Below are positions 18,034 to 24,893 of a DNA stretch of 64,000 bases, piece after piece. This DNA is from JAVBQJ01 sp031549115. GTDB lineage: Bacteria; Verrucomicrobiota; Lentisphaeria; Victivallales; Victivallaceae. The stretch spans positions 1 through 64,000 of the forward strand of contig JAVBQJ010000078.1 in the NCBI GenBank assembly GCA_031549115.1, read 5' to 3'. Positions within the stretch are counted from its first letter, which is position 1, and each line of letters opens with the position of its first letter. The notes beneath the pieces were generated by a model, which saw only the letters and a list, made by a program, of their open reading frames with translations, made no database searches and was not told the DNA's origin. A program made the translations under genes and the position numbers.

Positions 18034-19110
18034 TCAGGTCATCCGTTTGACACTTTCGCGTTCCAAAAGCAACGGTTCGACTACTTTCTGAAACGTGGGA
18101 GGCGCAATGCCATTGCGCCGTTGGTTCACGTATTCCGCAACGTGGATGGCCATGGCTTCAGCCGGATACTTGATAGTGGTAAAGGCGGGCTGAAGATACT
18201 TCACGCAAGGCTGGTCATCGAAACCGATCAGACTGACATCTTCTGGAATTTTTAAATGCAACTTATCGCAACCACATTTTATGCCAATCGCCAACATATC
18301 GCAGACACAAAGTATTCCAGTCACGCCGTCATCACCAGATAGCATATACTCCAATGCACTGGAGCAATAATCGTCCAGTTCACCGTAATGTGCCGGATTG
18401 ATAAGAAACTCCCGCGGCTGTATCCCGTAAGCTTTCAGAGTCTGCAAAATCCCCAGGCTACGTTGCGGGAAGTCGTTACCATTGGAGAAGGAATCAAACG
18501 AAACCACTCCGATTTTGCGATGACCTCCGGCGAGTAAATACTCCGTCATCATTTCGCCGCCACGGAAATTGTCCGGCGTGATATAATTGAAGTCATCCAG
18601 CTTCTGATTGAACACAATCACCATACCGCACAATTGTTCAAGACGCCGAATTTGTTCAATATCGGTACAGCCAAAAAGAATCAGTACATCACCGCACAAA
18701 TTCTTCTCATCCACGTCATCACTGAAGTTTACCAGCTCAACCGCTACTTTGATCTTCAACCCCAAATTGGCACATACCGTCTGCAAAAATGACAACCACA
18801 ATGGATTGGCCACCTGGGAAACCGGAAACGCGAATATCACCTTAAAATCGTGCCCCCGCACCCTGCCGGACTCCTGAAGAATCCTCAACGATTCCGATGT
18901 GATGTAATTGCCGCTGTATGGCCGATTCTCGACCGCATGATCCTGAATCAACATTCCGATTGCCAACCGAACCGTATTCCGGCTCAAATGATATCTGGCC
19001 GCCAACTCGCGCTCGGATGGCAATCGATCCCCGGGATGATAACAGCCGGAGGAAATTTCATAAATCAAGCGGCGCTTCAACAGTTCTGCCTTGTTGTTGA
19101 TATCGATCAT
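18034..19110 (-). CDS. GntR/LacI-type one-component sugar regulator (AraR-like)
   Basis: About 358 residues. The N-terminal GntR winged helix (LKRRLIYEISSGCYHPGDRLPSERELAARYHLSRNTVRLAIGML) is joined to a LacI-type periplasmic-binding domain (KVIFAFPVSQVANP, ILFGCTDIEQIRRL, VIVFNQKLDDFNYI, GVVSFDSFSNG, GILCVCDMLAIGI, DVSLIGFDDQPC). This architecture is that of AraR-class sugar repressors, so it should respond to a mono- or disaccharide from the neighbouring rhamnosidase pathway. It heads the operon. The ATG at 19110 overlaps the TGA of a five-codon upstream frame (19110-19127); an in-frame GTG lies one codon earlier. Confidence 0.87.
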   Translation of the reverse strand: MIDINNKAELLKRRLIYEISSGCYHPGDRLPSERELAARYHLSRNTVRLAIGMLIQDHAVENRPYSGNYITSESLRILQESGRVRGHDFKVIFAFPVSQVANPLWLSFLQTVCANLGLKIKVAVELVNFSDDVDEKNLCGDVLILFGCTDIEQIRRLEQLCGMVIVFNQKLDDFNYITPDNFRGGEMMTEYLLAGGHRKIGVVSFDSFSNGNDFPQRSLGILQTLKAYGIQPREFLINPAHYGELDDYCSSALEYMLSGDDGVTGILCVCDMLAIGIKCGCDKLHLKIPEDVSLIGFDDQPCVKYLQPAFTTIKYPAEAMAIHVAEYVNQRRNGIAPPTFQKVVEPLLLERESVKRMT

Positions 19111-19127
19111 CACCGCCCCCCATTCAT
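19110..19127 (-). CDS. Five-codon upstream frame coupled to the regulator start
   Basis: On the minus strand AAGGA lies six bases before an ATG that encodes Met-Asn-Gly-Gly-Arg and ends in TGATG, where the TGA overlaps the regulator's ATG. It has the better ribosome-binding site of the two. Whether it is translated is inference. Confidence 0.35.
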   Translation of the reverse strand: MNGGR

Positions 19128-19146
19128 TAAATGTCCTTTTTTTATA

Positions 19147-19175
19147 ATTATAGTATAAAGTTCCGCAAAAGTCAA
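19147..19175 (-). promoter_or_regulatory. Sigma-70 promoter of the regulator-pseudopilin-GH78 operon
   Basis: On the minus strand TTGACT (19170-19175) and TATAAT (19147-19152) are separated by exactly 17 bp, about 20 bp before the upstream frame. Confidence 0.8.
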
Positions 19176-19305
19176 TATGCGAAAGAAAAATTTTGCAAAA
19201 AAAGTACCAGTTGTAGCTTGCAGAGTAGATAATATGTTGAAATTCAGCGTACTTCGGCGATTTTGTGAAATAATAAAAAAACCTCCGGAATTACGGAAAT
19301 GCAAG

Positions 19306-19334
19306 TTGCAAAATTTCCATCGGCAGATTAGATT
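19306..19334 (+). promoter_or_regulatory. Candidate promoter of the retron RNA
   Basis: TTGCAA (19306-19311) and TAGATT (19329-19334), spacing 17, would start transcription about 15 bp before the a1 arm of the retron RNA. Confidence 0.4.
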
Positions 19335-19354
19335 AGCGACGGAGTAAAAAATTT

Positions 19355-19658
19355 GTTTGCGGCAACGGTATCAGTTTTTGGTTTCGGCAACGAAACCGGA
19401 GCGGCGAACCGCCGTTCCGAACGGGATACGAAAAGAGCGGCGCCGGTTCCACCGGCGCGTCGGCCTGACTTGCTTCGCGGCGCCTGGCGCGGGGCATTTG
19501 CGCCGGCAACGCCGTCCCTTCCGCTCCGCGTGCGTCACTGCGTTTCACGCAGCCAAGCACGCCTCGCGGCCGGTCCGGCATTTCCGATCGCAAAGCCCCC
19601 GGCCAAGCGTCGGCGAATCCATTCATGAAATGGATTGTGTGATACCGTTGTCGCGAAC
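19355..19658 (+). ncRNA. Candidate retron msr-msd RNA
   Basis: The region just ahead of the reverse-transcriptase gene is closed by a 19-bp inverted repeat: a1 at 19355-19373 (GTTTGCGGCAACGGTATCA) and a2 at 19640-19658 (TGATACCGTTGTCGCGAAC). The only deviations are two G-U pairs, as expected for an RNA stem. A G at 19374 directly follows a1, the usual place of the branching guanosine. Next come msr-like hairpins: 19380-19397 (7 bp, GCAA loop), 19398-19418 (9 bp, one G-U) and 19440-19458 (8 bp, 3-nt loop). The remaining ~180 nt are GC-rich and foldable (6-bp stem GCGTGC/GCACGC at 19528-19563 enclosing CTGCGT/ACGCAG; 8-bp hairpin at 19616-19636) and would be the msd template. The length of ~304 nt is on the long side, nearer to myxobacterial retrons than to Ec86. 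No open frame crosses it convincingly. Confidence 0.8.
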
Positions 19659-19681
19659 ACTTTCCCGACAGGAGAGGAGTC

Positions 19682-20605
19682 ATGCCGGAAAACAAACCAT
19701 ACGATGTACCCGAGCTGGAACAATGGCTGATGTCCGGCGGCAGGCTTCTGTACGCCATGGCGAACCGGCCCGAAGAGTTTTACCACAGCTTCACCATACC
19801 CAAGCGCAACGGCACCCCCCGGCGCATCGAAGCCCCGCGTTCGGTGCTCAAAACGATACAGCGGCGCATCCTCCACCGGATTCTGGAAAACGAAGCGCCA
19901 AGTCCCTATGCCACCGCCTTCCGGCGCCATAGCGGCATCCGGGAAAATGCCGGCTGGCACGTCCGCGCTCCGGCGGTCCTGTCGCTGGACATCGAAAACT
20001 TTTTTCCGTCGCTGTCGGCCGCATGGGTGCACACATTGTTCGCTTCATGGGACTTCACGCCGCGCGCCGCGGTGCTGTTGACACGCCTGTGCTGCTACCG
20101 CGGACACTTGCCGCAAGGCGCGCCGACCAGTCCGTATCTGTCCAATCTGCTGTTGCGCAAAGTCGATCACGATATCGCGGTCTGGTGCGCCGCCCATCAG
20201 GTGCAGTTCTCCCGTTACGCCGACGACATCACTCTTTCCGGCGACCTGCCCCCTCCGGTCGCCACCGAAGCCATCGCTGCGTGTCGGGACGCGCTGCGTC
20301 CAATCGGTCTCAAGTTGAACCGGGCCAAGCAGAAATTGCGCCGGCAGGGACAGCGTCAATGGGTTACCGGATTGGTGGTCAACGACGCGGTTCACGTCCC
20401 TCGCGAACAGATCCGGGCGCTGCGCCAGGCCGTCCATCGCTTCGAACACTCGTACACCCGAAGAAACCGCGAAGAGCTCGCGCACTGGCTCGGCGTCGCC
20501 GACTTCATCTACGGCATTCAGCCGGAAATGCCCCGGATCGCCGCCTGGCGCGAACAACTGCGGAACTGGCTCGGCCAATGTCCGCAGCGCTCCTATTCAT
20601 TCTGA
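19682..20605 (+). CDS. Retron reverse transcriptase
   Basis: 307 residues. It copies the msd part of the upstream RNA into multicopy single-stranded DNA. Visible motifs in order: KRNGTPRRIEAP (41-52), the retron-specific NAxxH as NAGWH (89-93), motif A LDIENFFPS (catalytic Asp103), QGAPTSPYLSN (145-155), catalytic box YADD (179-182, followed by ITLSG), GLKLNRAKQ (209-217) and the retron C-terminal VTG as VTGLVVND (228-235). There is no fused nuclease, TOPRIM or protease domain. GGAGAGGAG seven bases before the ATG supports the start. Its 3' end overlaps the convergent mannosidase gene by nine bases, and the gene upstream is a divergent sugar regulator, so no effector gene accompanies it. Confidence 0.93.
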   Translation: MPENKPYDVPELEQWLMSGGRLLYAMANRPEEFYHSFTIPKRNGTPRRIEAPRSVLKTIQRRILHRILENEAPSPYATAFRRHSGIRENAGWHVRAPAVLSLDIENFFPSLSAAWVHTLFASWDFTPRAAVLLTRLCCYRGHLPQGAPTSPYLSNLLLRKVDHDIAVWCAAHQVQFSRYADDITLSGDLPPPVATEAIAACRDALRPIGLKLNRAKQKLRRQGQRQWVTGLVVNDAVHVPREQIRALRQAVHRFEHSYTRRNREELAHWLGVADFIYGIQPEMPRIAAWREQLRNWLGQCPQRSYSF

Positions 20606-22984
20606 AAAATCCGCAATATCGTAAATTTTCCAAGGTTCCAGCGCGATCCGCCGCTCCCGTCCGGCCAAACGCAGCACCGCCGCCGCCGGCGTATCCTGCT
20701 GCAACTGGATGTGACTGTAATCCAGCAACCGCACCGTGTCCGGTTCGACGGCAAACCAGCTCTGACGCGACGGCGTGACCGATCCGTCATGCGGGTAACT
20801 CATCACCGTCACCGGCGGCAACTCCATCCGTTCGGCCTGCTCCGCCGCCGCCAGCGTCTCACCGACGATGCCGAAGTGAAACCGGTGTTCGCCGTAATCG
20901 GTGATCGGCCGTTCATGGCAACGCGCGTCCACCCCGACTTCATCGGAAGCGCTGCGGCAGCCGCGAATCAGGTTGATGCCGAACTCCCGTTCCAGCATGG
21001 TAAAACCGCAAAACGCATCGCTGACAATGCCGCAACCGCTCAACTCCAGCCAGCGGCCGCCGGGGACATCCCCCAGCACCGAACGCACGATCGAACCGCC
21101 GGGAATCGCGTAACGAACCGCTGCGGCCGGGTCCATCACCAGCCGCAGCCGGGCCGCGCGTTCCTGCCAGATCGCCTGCGCCAGACATTCGACCCGGTCG
21201 GAACCGCGATAAAGCCGGATCTGCAGCCGCACCTGTGAAGTGCCGCCCTCGAAGTGCACGAACATCGCCGCCCGCAGCGGTCCGTTTTCCAACACTTTGA
21301 CTTCGCGGATCACCCACGTCTGCAGACGCTTGTCGCAGCGCCAACCCTCCGGCGCCTCGTCCATCGCTCCCCAGGAGCCGAAGCGGTCCTGATAAACCGC
21401 AAACTCCAGCCCTTCCTGCGCCAGTACCGGCTTGCCATCCCGGAAAATCCGCAGCCGGGTCTCTCCGGGATTTGCTTCCACCCGGAAAAATTCATTGGCG
21501 ATGAAATTCGCTCCCGCGGTGACGCCGGAATCTTCGACGGCAGGCGCGGAAAACGCCTTCACGTGCCCGGCCGACAACTGCCGGAAGCCGCCGGCGGGCA
21601 AATCCAGCTCGAGCACCAGCCGCCGCCGCCACGGCCACCCCGGAATGATGCTGTGCTCGGTCGCAACGGCCTGAAACGGCAGCGAATTGCCGTCTTCGTC
21701 CAGAACTTCGACCGGCATCTCCGCGTCGCGGCCGAGATATTCCGTGTTCGGCCGGTAATCCATGCAGAACTCCAGCTCCACCGGCCCCCGGTACGCCGTC
21801 GGACGCGGATTGAAAATCACCATCGGCACCGCCTCCGGCATATCGTATTCCGGCGTTTTCACCCCGATGTGCAGCCGGCGCGCCAATTCGTTGAGGGCGT
21901 GAAATTCCCGGGTCCGGGCCTGGTGAATCACCTGGTCCATCCATTCGATCTGCTCGTCGTTCGCCCGGTCGATGCTCGTCCCCGGCAGAATATCGTGGAA
22001 CGAGTTGAACAAGAGCCCGCGCCATTCTCCGGTCAACGGCTCCGCCGCGGTCCCCAGTCCATGCGCCACCGTCCGGGTCACGAATTCGGCCCGGCGCACC
22101 GCCGCCTCGGTCTGGCGGAACTTGCCTTTGACCCGCGCCGCCGAAATCGTACAGCCGCGCAGGCAGAAATTGATTTCGCCCCGGTATTCGGGGTAATCCC
22201 GCCGCTCCGCCTCACAGGCATGAAAAAATCCGGTCAGGGTGGAAAACCTGACCTCGACTTCCGGATGCGCGTCGCGCCACCGGAAAATATCATCCAGGTG
22301 CCGCTGACTGGTCCCGCCGCCATGGTTGCCAAGCCCGAAAAAGATCGGAATATGGCGCACCGGCCACTCCGGTGCCAGCGCCAGCGCGGTATCCAGCCGT
22401 CCGGGCATTTCGTCGCGGCTGCAACCGTACCAGGCGACTTTGTCGGTCACAGTCAGTATCCGGCTGCCGCCGGGACCGCTCCAATAAAACAACGGCTTCA
22501 CCCCCTCCGGCAACTCCGAAACCCGACGGGTGAAGGCAAAATAGCGGAATCCGGCCGCCGTGTAAATCTCCGGAAATCCGGCCGAGTGCCCGAACGAATC
22601 CGGCGCCCATGCGACTTCCACGTCGAAATCGAACTTGTCGCGGAAGTACACCCGGCCATATTCATATTGCTTCAGCAGCGTCGCGGTGGCCGGCATATTG
22701 GTATCGGTCTGCACATAGTTGCCGCCGACGATATCCCAGCGCCCCTGCCGGACATATTCGCGGATCGCGGCGAAACTCTCCGGATCGAAACGCTCGATGT
22801 GTTCGTAGATTGAACTTTCCCCGCGGATGAAGGTGAATTCCGGGTAACGCGCCAGCAGCCGCAACATCGTCCGGCAGGTGGCAATCCCTTCGTTCAACCC
22901 CTCGCGCCAATCCCACAGCCATACCGGGTCCAGATGCGCATTCGGCAAAAGATGAAATATCGGTTTCATTGTTCTATCGACCAT
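20597..22984 (-). CDS. Alpha-mannosidase-like glycoside hydrolase (GH38-type)
   Basis: 795 residues, no signal peptide. The GH38 core is clear: zinc ligands in AHLDPVW (His17, Asp19), nucleophile region VAWAPDSFGHSAGFPE (Asp129), GLGNHGGG, and FNSFHDILPGTSID (mid-domain His/Asp). The C-terminal half is the beta-rich mannosidase domain. It would cleave alpha-linked mannose from oligosaccharides in the cytoplasm. Its start overlaps the end of a marR gene by 19 bases, so the two are co-transcribed. Its end overlaps the retron reverse-transcriptase gene tail to tail. Confidence 0.9.
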   Translation of the reverse strand: MVDRTMKPIFHLLPNAHLDPVWLWDWREGLNEGIATCRTMLRLLARYPEFTFIRGESSIYEHIERFDPESFAAIREYVRQGRWDIVGGNYVQTDTNMPATATLLKQYEYGRVYFRDKFDFDVEVAWAPDSFGHSAGFPEIYTAAGFRYFAFTRRVSELPEGVKPLFYWSGPGGSRILTVTDKVAWYGCSRDEMPGRLDTALALAPEWPVRHIPIFFGLGNHGGGTSQRHLDDIFRWRDAHPEVEVRFSTLTGFFHACEAERRDYPEYRGEINFCLRGCTISAARVKGKFRQTEAAVRRAEFVTRTVAHGLGTAAEPLTGEWRGLLFNSFHDILPGTSIDRANDEQIEWMDQVIHQARTREFHALNELARRLHIGVKTPEYDMPEAVPMVIFNPRPTAYRGPVELEFCMDYRPNTEYLGRDAEMPVEVLDEDGNSLPFQAVATEHSIIPGWPWRRRLVLELDLPAGGFRQLSAGHVKAFSAPAVEDSGVTAGANFIANEFFRVEANPGETRLRIFRDGKPVLAQEGLEFAVYQDRFGSWGAMDEAPEGWRCDKRLQTWVIREVKVLENGPLRAAMFVHFEGGTSQVRLQIRLYRGSDRVECLAQAIWQERAARLRLVMDPAAAVRYAIPGGSIVRSVLGDVPGGRWLELSGCGIVSDAFCGFTMLEREFGINLIRGCRSASDEVGVDARCHERPITDYGEHRFHFGIVGETLAAAEQAERMELPPVTVMSYPHDGSVTPSRQSWFAVEPDTVRLLDYSHIQLQQDTPAAAVLRLAGRERRIALEPWKIYDIADFSE

Positions 22985-23475
22985 CCTGTTGTTGTTGCCT
23001 CCGGAACGACTCCTTCCGGCTCTGTTTCCTTGATTCGCTTCGAAGCCTCTTTTTTCGTCAACACCCGCTCGGTGCGGTCGCGCACCTTGTGCAGCAGATT
23101 GATCAGCACGTCCCGTTCGATGCCGGTAAGCTCGGCGGTGATTTCCCGGTGACAGCGTTCGATGATCTCCCCGATCGCCGGAACCAGCGCCAATGCTTTT
23201 TCCGTCGCATGCAACTTGAAATTGCGCCGGTCACCGGTATCGACTTCACGGGTAACCAGCCCGGCGGCCAACAGCTGCCGGACGATTGCCGCGGTGGTGC
23301 TTTTGCTGATCATCAACTCCGCCGAAAGCTTCTCCTGCGAAATGCCGTCATTGTCGGCAATCCCCACAATGAACGGGAACTGCCCCATCGAAATTCCCAG
23401 TTTCCGCAGCTCCCGGGTATAATAGTTGTGCGTACACCGGCTGATGGTATAAATATCCAACGTGAGTTTCTTCAT
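22966..23475 (-). CDS. MarR-family transcriptional regulator of pump 2
   Basis: 169 residues from the ATG at 23475 (GGAAGGAAG upstream); a longer frame opens at 23523 but adds residues without family likeness. Winged-helix core: ISQEKLSAELMISKSTTAAIVRQLLAAGLVTREVDTGDRRNFKLH. It is divergent from the adaptor-RND genes of pump 2, and two copies of an 18-bp palindrome lie between (23658-23675, 23713-23730), so it probably controls both directions. It also overlaps the GH38 gene, which is odd company for a pump regulator. Confidence 0.9.
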   Translation of the reverse strand: MKKLTLDIYTISRCTHNYYTRELRKLGISMGQFPFIVGIADNDGISQEKLSAELMISKSTTAAIVRQLLAAGLVTREVDTGDRRNFKLHATEKALALVPAIGEIIERCHREITAELTGIERDVLINLLHKVRDRTERVLTKKEASKRIKETEPEGVVPEATTTGWSIEQ

Positions 23476-23657
23476 ACCTGTCGCTTCCTTCCCGCTGCTT
23501 GATGATAGCCGAACGAGCCCCATCCTGTATTGATGCGGTGACTAATTGGGCTTGCCATGATCGCGTCGCCGCATCAATAATATAGCGTTCCAACCCCGGA
23601 TTGCAACACCCGGGCAACAGAAAATATCATGTGTATCCACCTACAAAAAACAAAAAA

Positions 23658-23675
23658 TAGTTTCAAACAGAACCA
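23658..23675. promoter_or_regulatory. Second, degenerate MarR operator copy
   Basis: TAGTTTCAAACAGAACCA matches the perfect palindrome at 23713-23730 in 14 of 18 positions, 55 bp away, and lies on the marR side of the divergent region. Confidence 0.45.
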
Positions 23676-23712
23676 TAAAAACTTGTTTTTAAGCAAAATT
23701 ATGATATATTAA

Positions 23713-23730
23713 TAGTTCTATACAGAACTA
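23713..23730. promoter_or_regulatory. Palindromic operator between marR and pump 2
   Basis: TAGTTCTATACAGAACTA is a perfect inverted repeat (7-bp arms, 4-bp centre). It starts three bases after a possible -10 TATATT (23705-23710, with TTGTTT 16 bp upstream), so a bound dimer would cover the transcription start of the adaptor-RND operon. MarR proteins bind palindromes of this size. Confidence 0.6.
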
Positions 23731-23775
23731 ATTTTCTATTTTCTCATGACATCATTACCCGGAAAGGAAATCAAA

Positions 23776-24882
23776 ATGTCGTTGCCATTGCCATCTGCCG
23801 TCATCGTTTTGCTGTTACTCGGCGCCCTCCCGGCAACTGCCGCGGAACTGTTGGCGCCGCCGCCGCCAACGGTCGTGGTCGCACCGGCGGTCATGCAGCA
23901 GGAAAGCTCCCCCAAGCGTTATGTCGGCGCCGCCGAATCGATTCGTCATGTGGACATCATGCCGCGCGTGACCGGGAATCTGCAGAAAATCCACTTCGCC
24001 GAAGGCGGCATGGTCAACGAAGGCGATCTGTTGTATGAACTCGAAGACACCACCTACCGTGCCGCGGTAGACCGTCTGATTGCGCAAAAGGAGCTGCTGG
24101 AAGCGGCGTTGCACTATGCCGACACCGAATACCGGCGCAGCCGTACCTTGTTGCAGAGCAAAGCGGTTTCCGCCTCAAATCATGACAAGGCGGAGCTGGA
24201 AATCGCTTCCGCCAAAGCCAAACTCAAGGAAATCAAAGCCGCGCTGCAAGATGCGGAAAACACGCTCTCCTACACCCGGATTTACGCCCCGGTCACCGGA
24301 CGCATCGGCAAGAGCGCCTGTTCCGAAGGCAATCTCATCACCCCGGCCGGCGGCAAACTCACCGACATCGAAATGATCGCCCCGATCTACGTCCGCTTCA
24401 GCCTCAGCGAACGCATATTTCATCGCGACTTCGGCGGCATCGACACTATCCGCGAAAAAGCACAGATACGCCTCCAGCTGGCGGACAATACCCTGTATGG
24501 CGAAACTGCCGCGGTCACTCTGATCGACAATAAAATCAACATCGCCACCAATACCATCACGTTGTGGGCCTCCTTTGCCAACCGGGACGGGGCGCTGCTG
24601 CCGGGCAGCTTCGTCACCGTGCTGGCTTCGGCCCGTAACGAACGGCCGCAGGTGACCGTCGTGCCGTCCGCCCTGATCGCGGAAGAGAGCGGCTACTGCA
24701 TCTATGTACTCGATTCCGCCGACACAGTCGAACGCAGGGCAGTGGAAATCGGCAGTATCTCCGCGGGGCTGCAGGTCATCACCTCCGGCCTCGACGGCTC
24801 CGAGCGTATCGTCATCGACGGCATGCACAAAGTCCGGCCGGGCATGGCGGTGACGCCGGTGGCGCCGGAAGCGGTACGGTGA
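23776..24882 (+). CDS. RND periplasmic adaptor, pump 2
   Basis: 368 residues from the ATG at 23776, preceded by GGAAAGGAA. Signal peptide LPSAVIVLLLLGALPATAAE, then lipoyl-like halves (VDIMPRVTGNLQKIHFAEGG and TRIYAPVTGRIGKSACSEG) around a helical hairpin, then barrel domains (VRFSLSERIFHRDF, RIVIDGMHKVRPGM). Close relative of the pump 1 adaptor in order and motifs. Joined to the RND gene by 11 bp. Confidence 0.93.
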   Translation: MSLPLPSAVIVLLLLGALPATAAELLAPPPPTVVVAPAVMQQESSPKRYVGAAESIRHVDIMPRVTGNLQKIHFAEGGMVNEGDLLYELEDTTYRAAVDRLIAQKELLEAALHYADTEYRRSRTLLQSKAVSASNHDKAELEIASAKAKLKEIKAALQDAENTLSYTRIYAPVTGRIGKSACSEGNLITPAGGKLTDIEMIAPIYVRFSLSERIFHRDFGGIDTIREKAQIRLQLADNTLYGETAAVTLIDNKINIATNTITLWASFANRDGALLPGSFVTVLASARNERPQVTVVPSALIAEESGYCIYVLDSADTVERRAVEIGSISAGLQVITSGLDGSERIVIDGMHKVRPGMAVTPVAPEAVR

Positions 24883-24893
24883 AGGAGTACATC

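Noticed and set aside
19357..19932. 191-codon open frame across the retron RNA region
   Set aside because: Out of frame with the RT, Arg/Pro-rich, and the region has strong RNA-like inverted repeats that explain it better.
19682..20605. Group II intron or diversity-generating-retroelement RT
   Set aside because: No maturase or endonuclease domain, no intron domains V/VI or template/variable repeat nearby, while retron NAxxH and VTG motifs and the a1/a2 stem are present.
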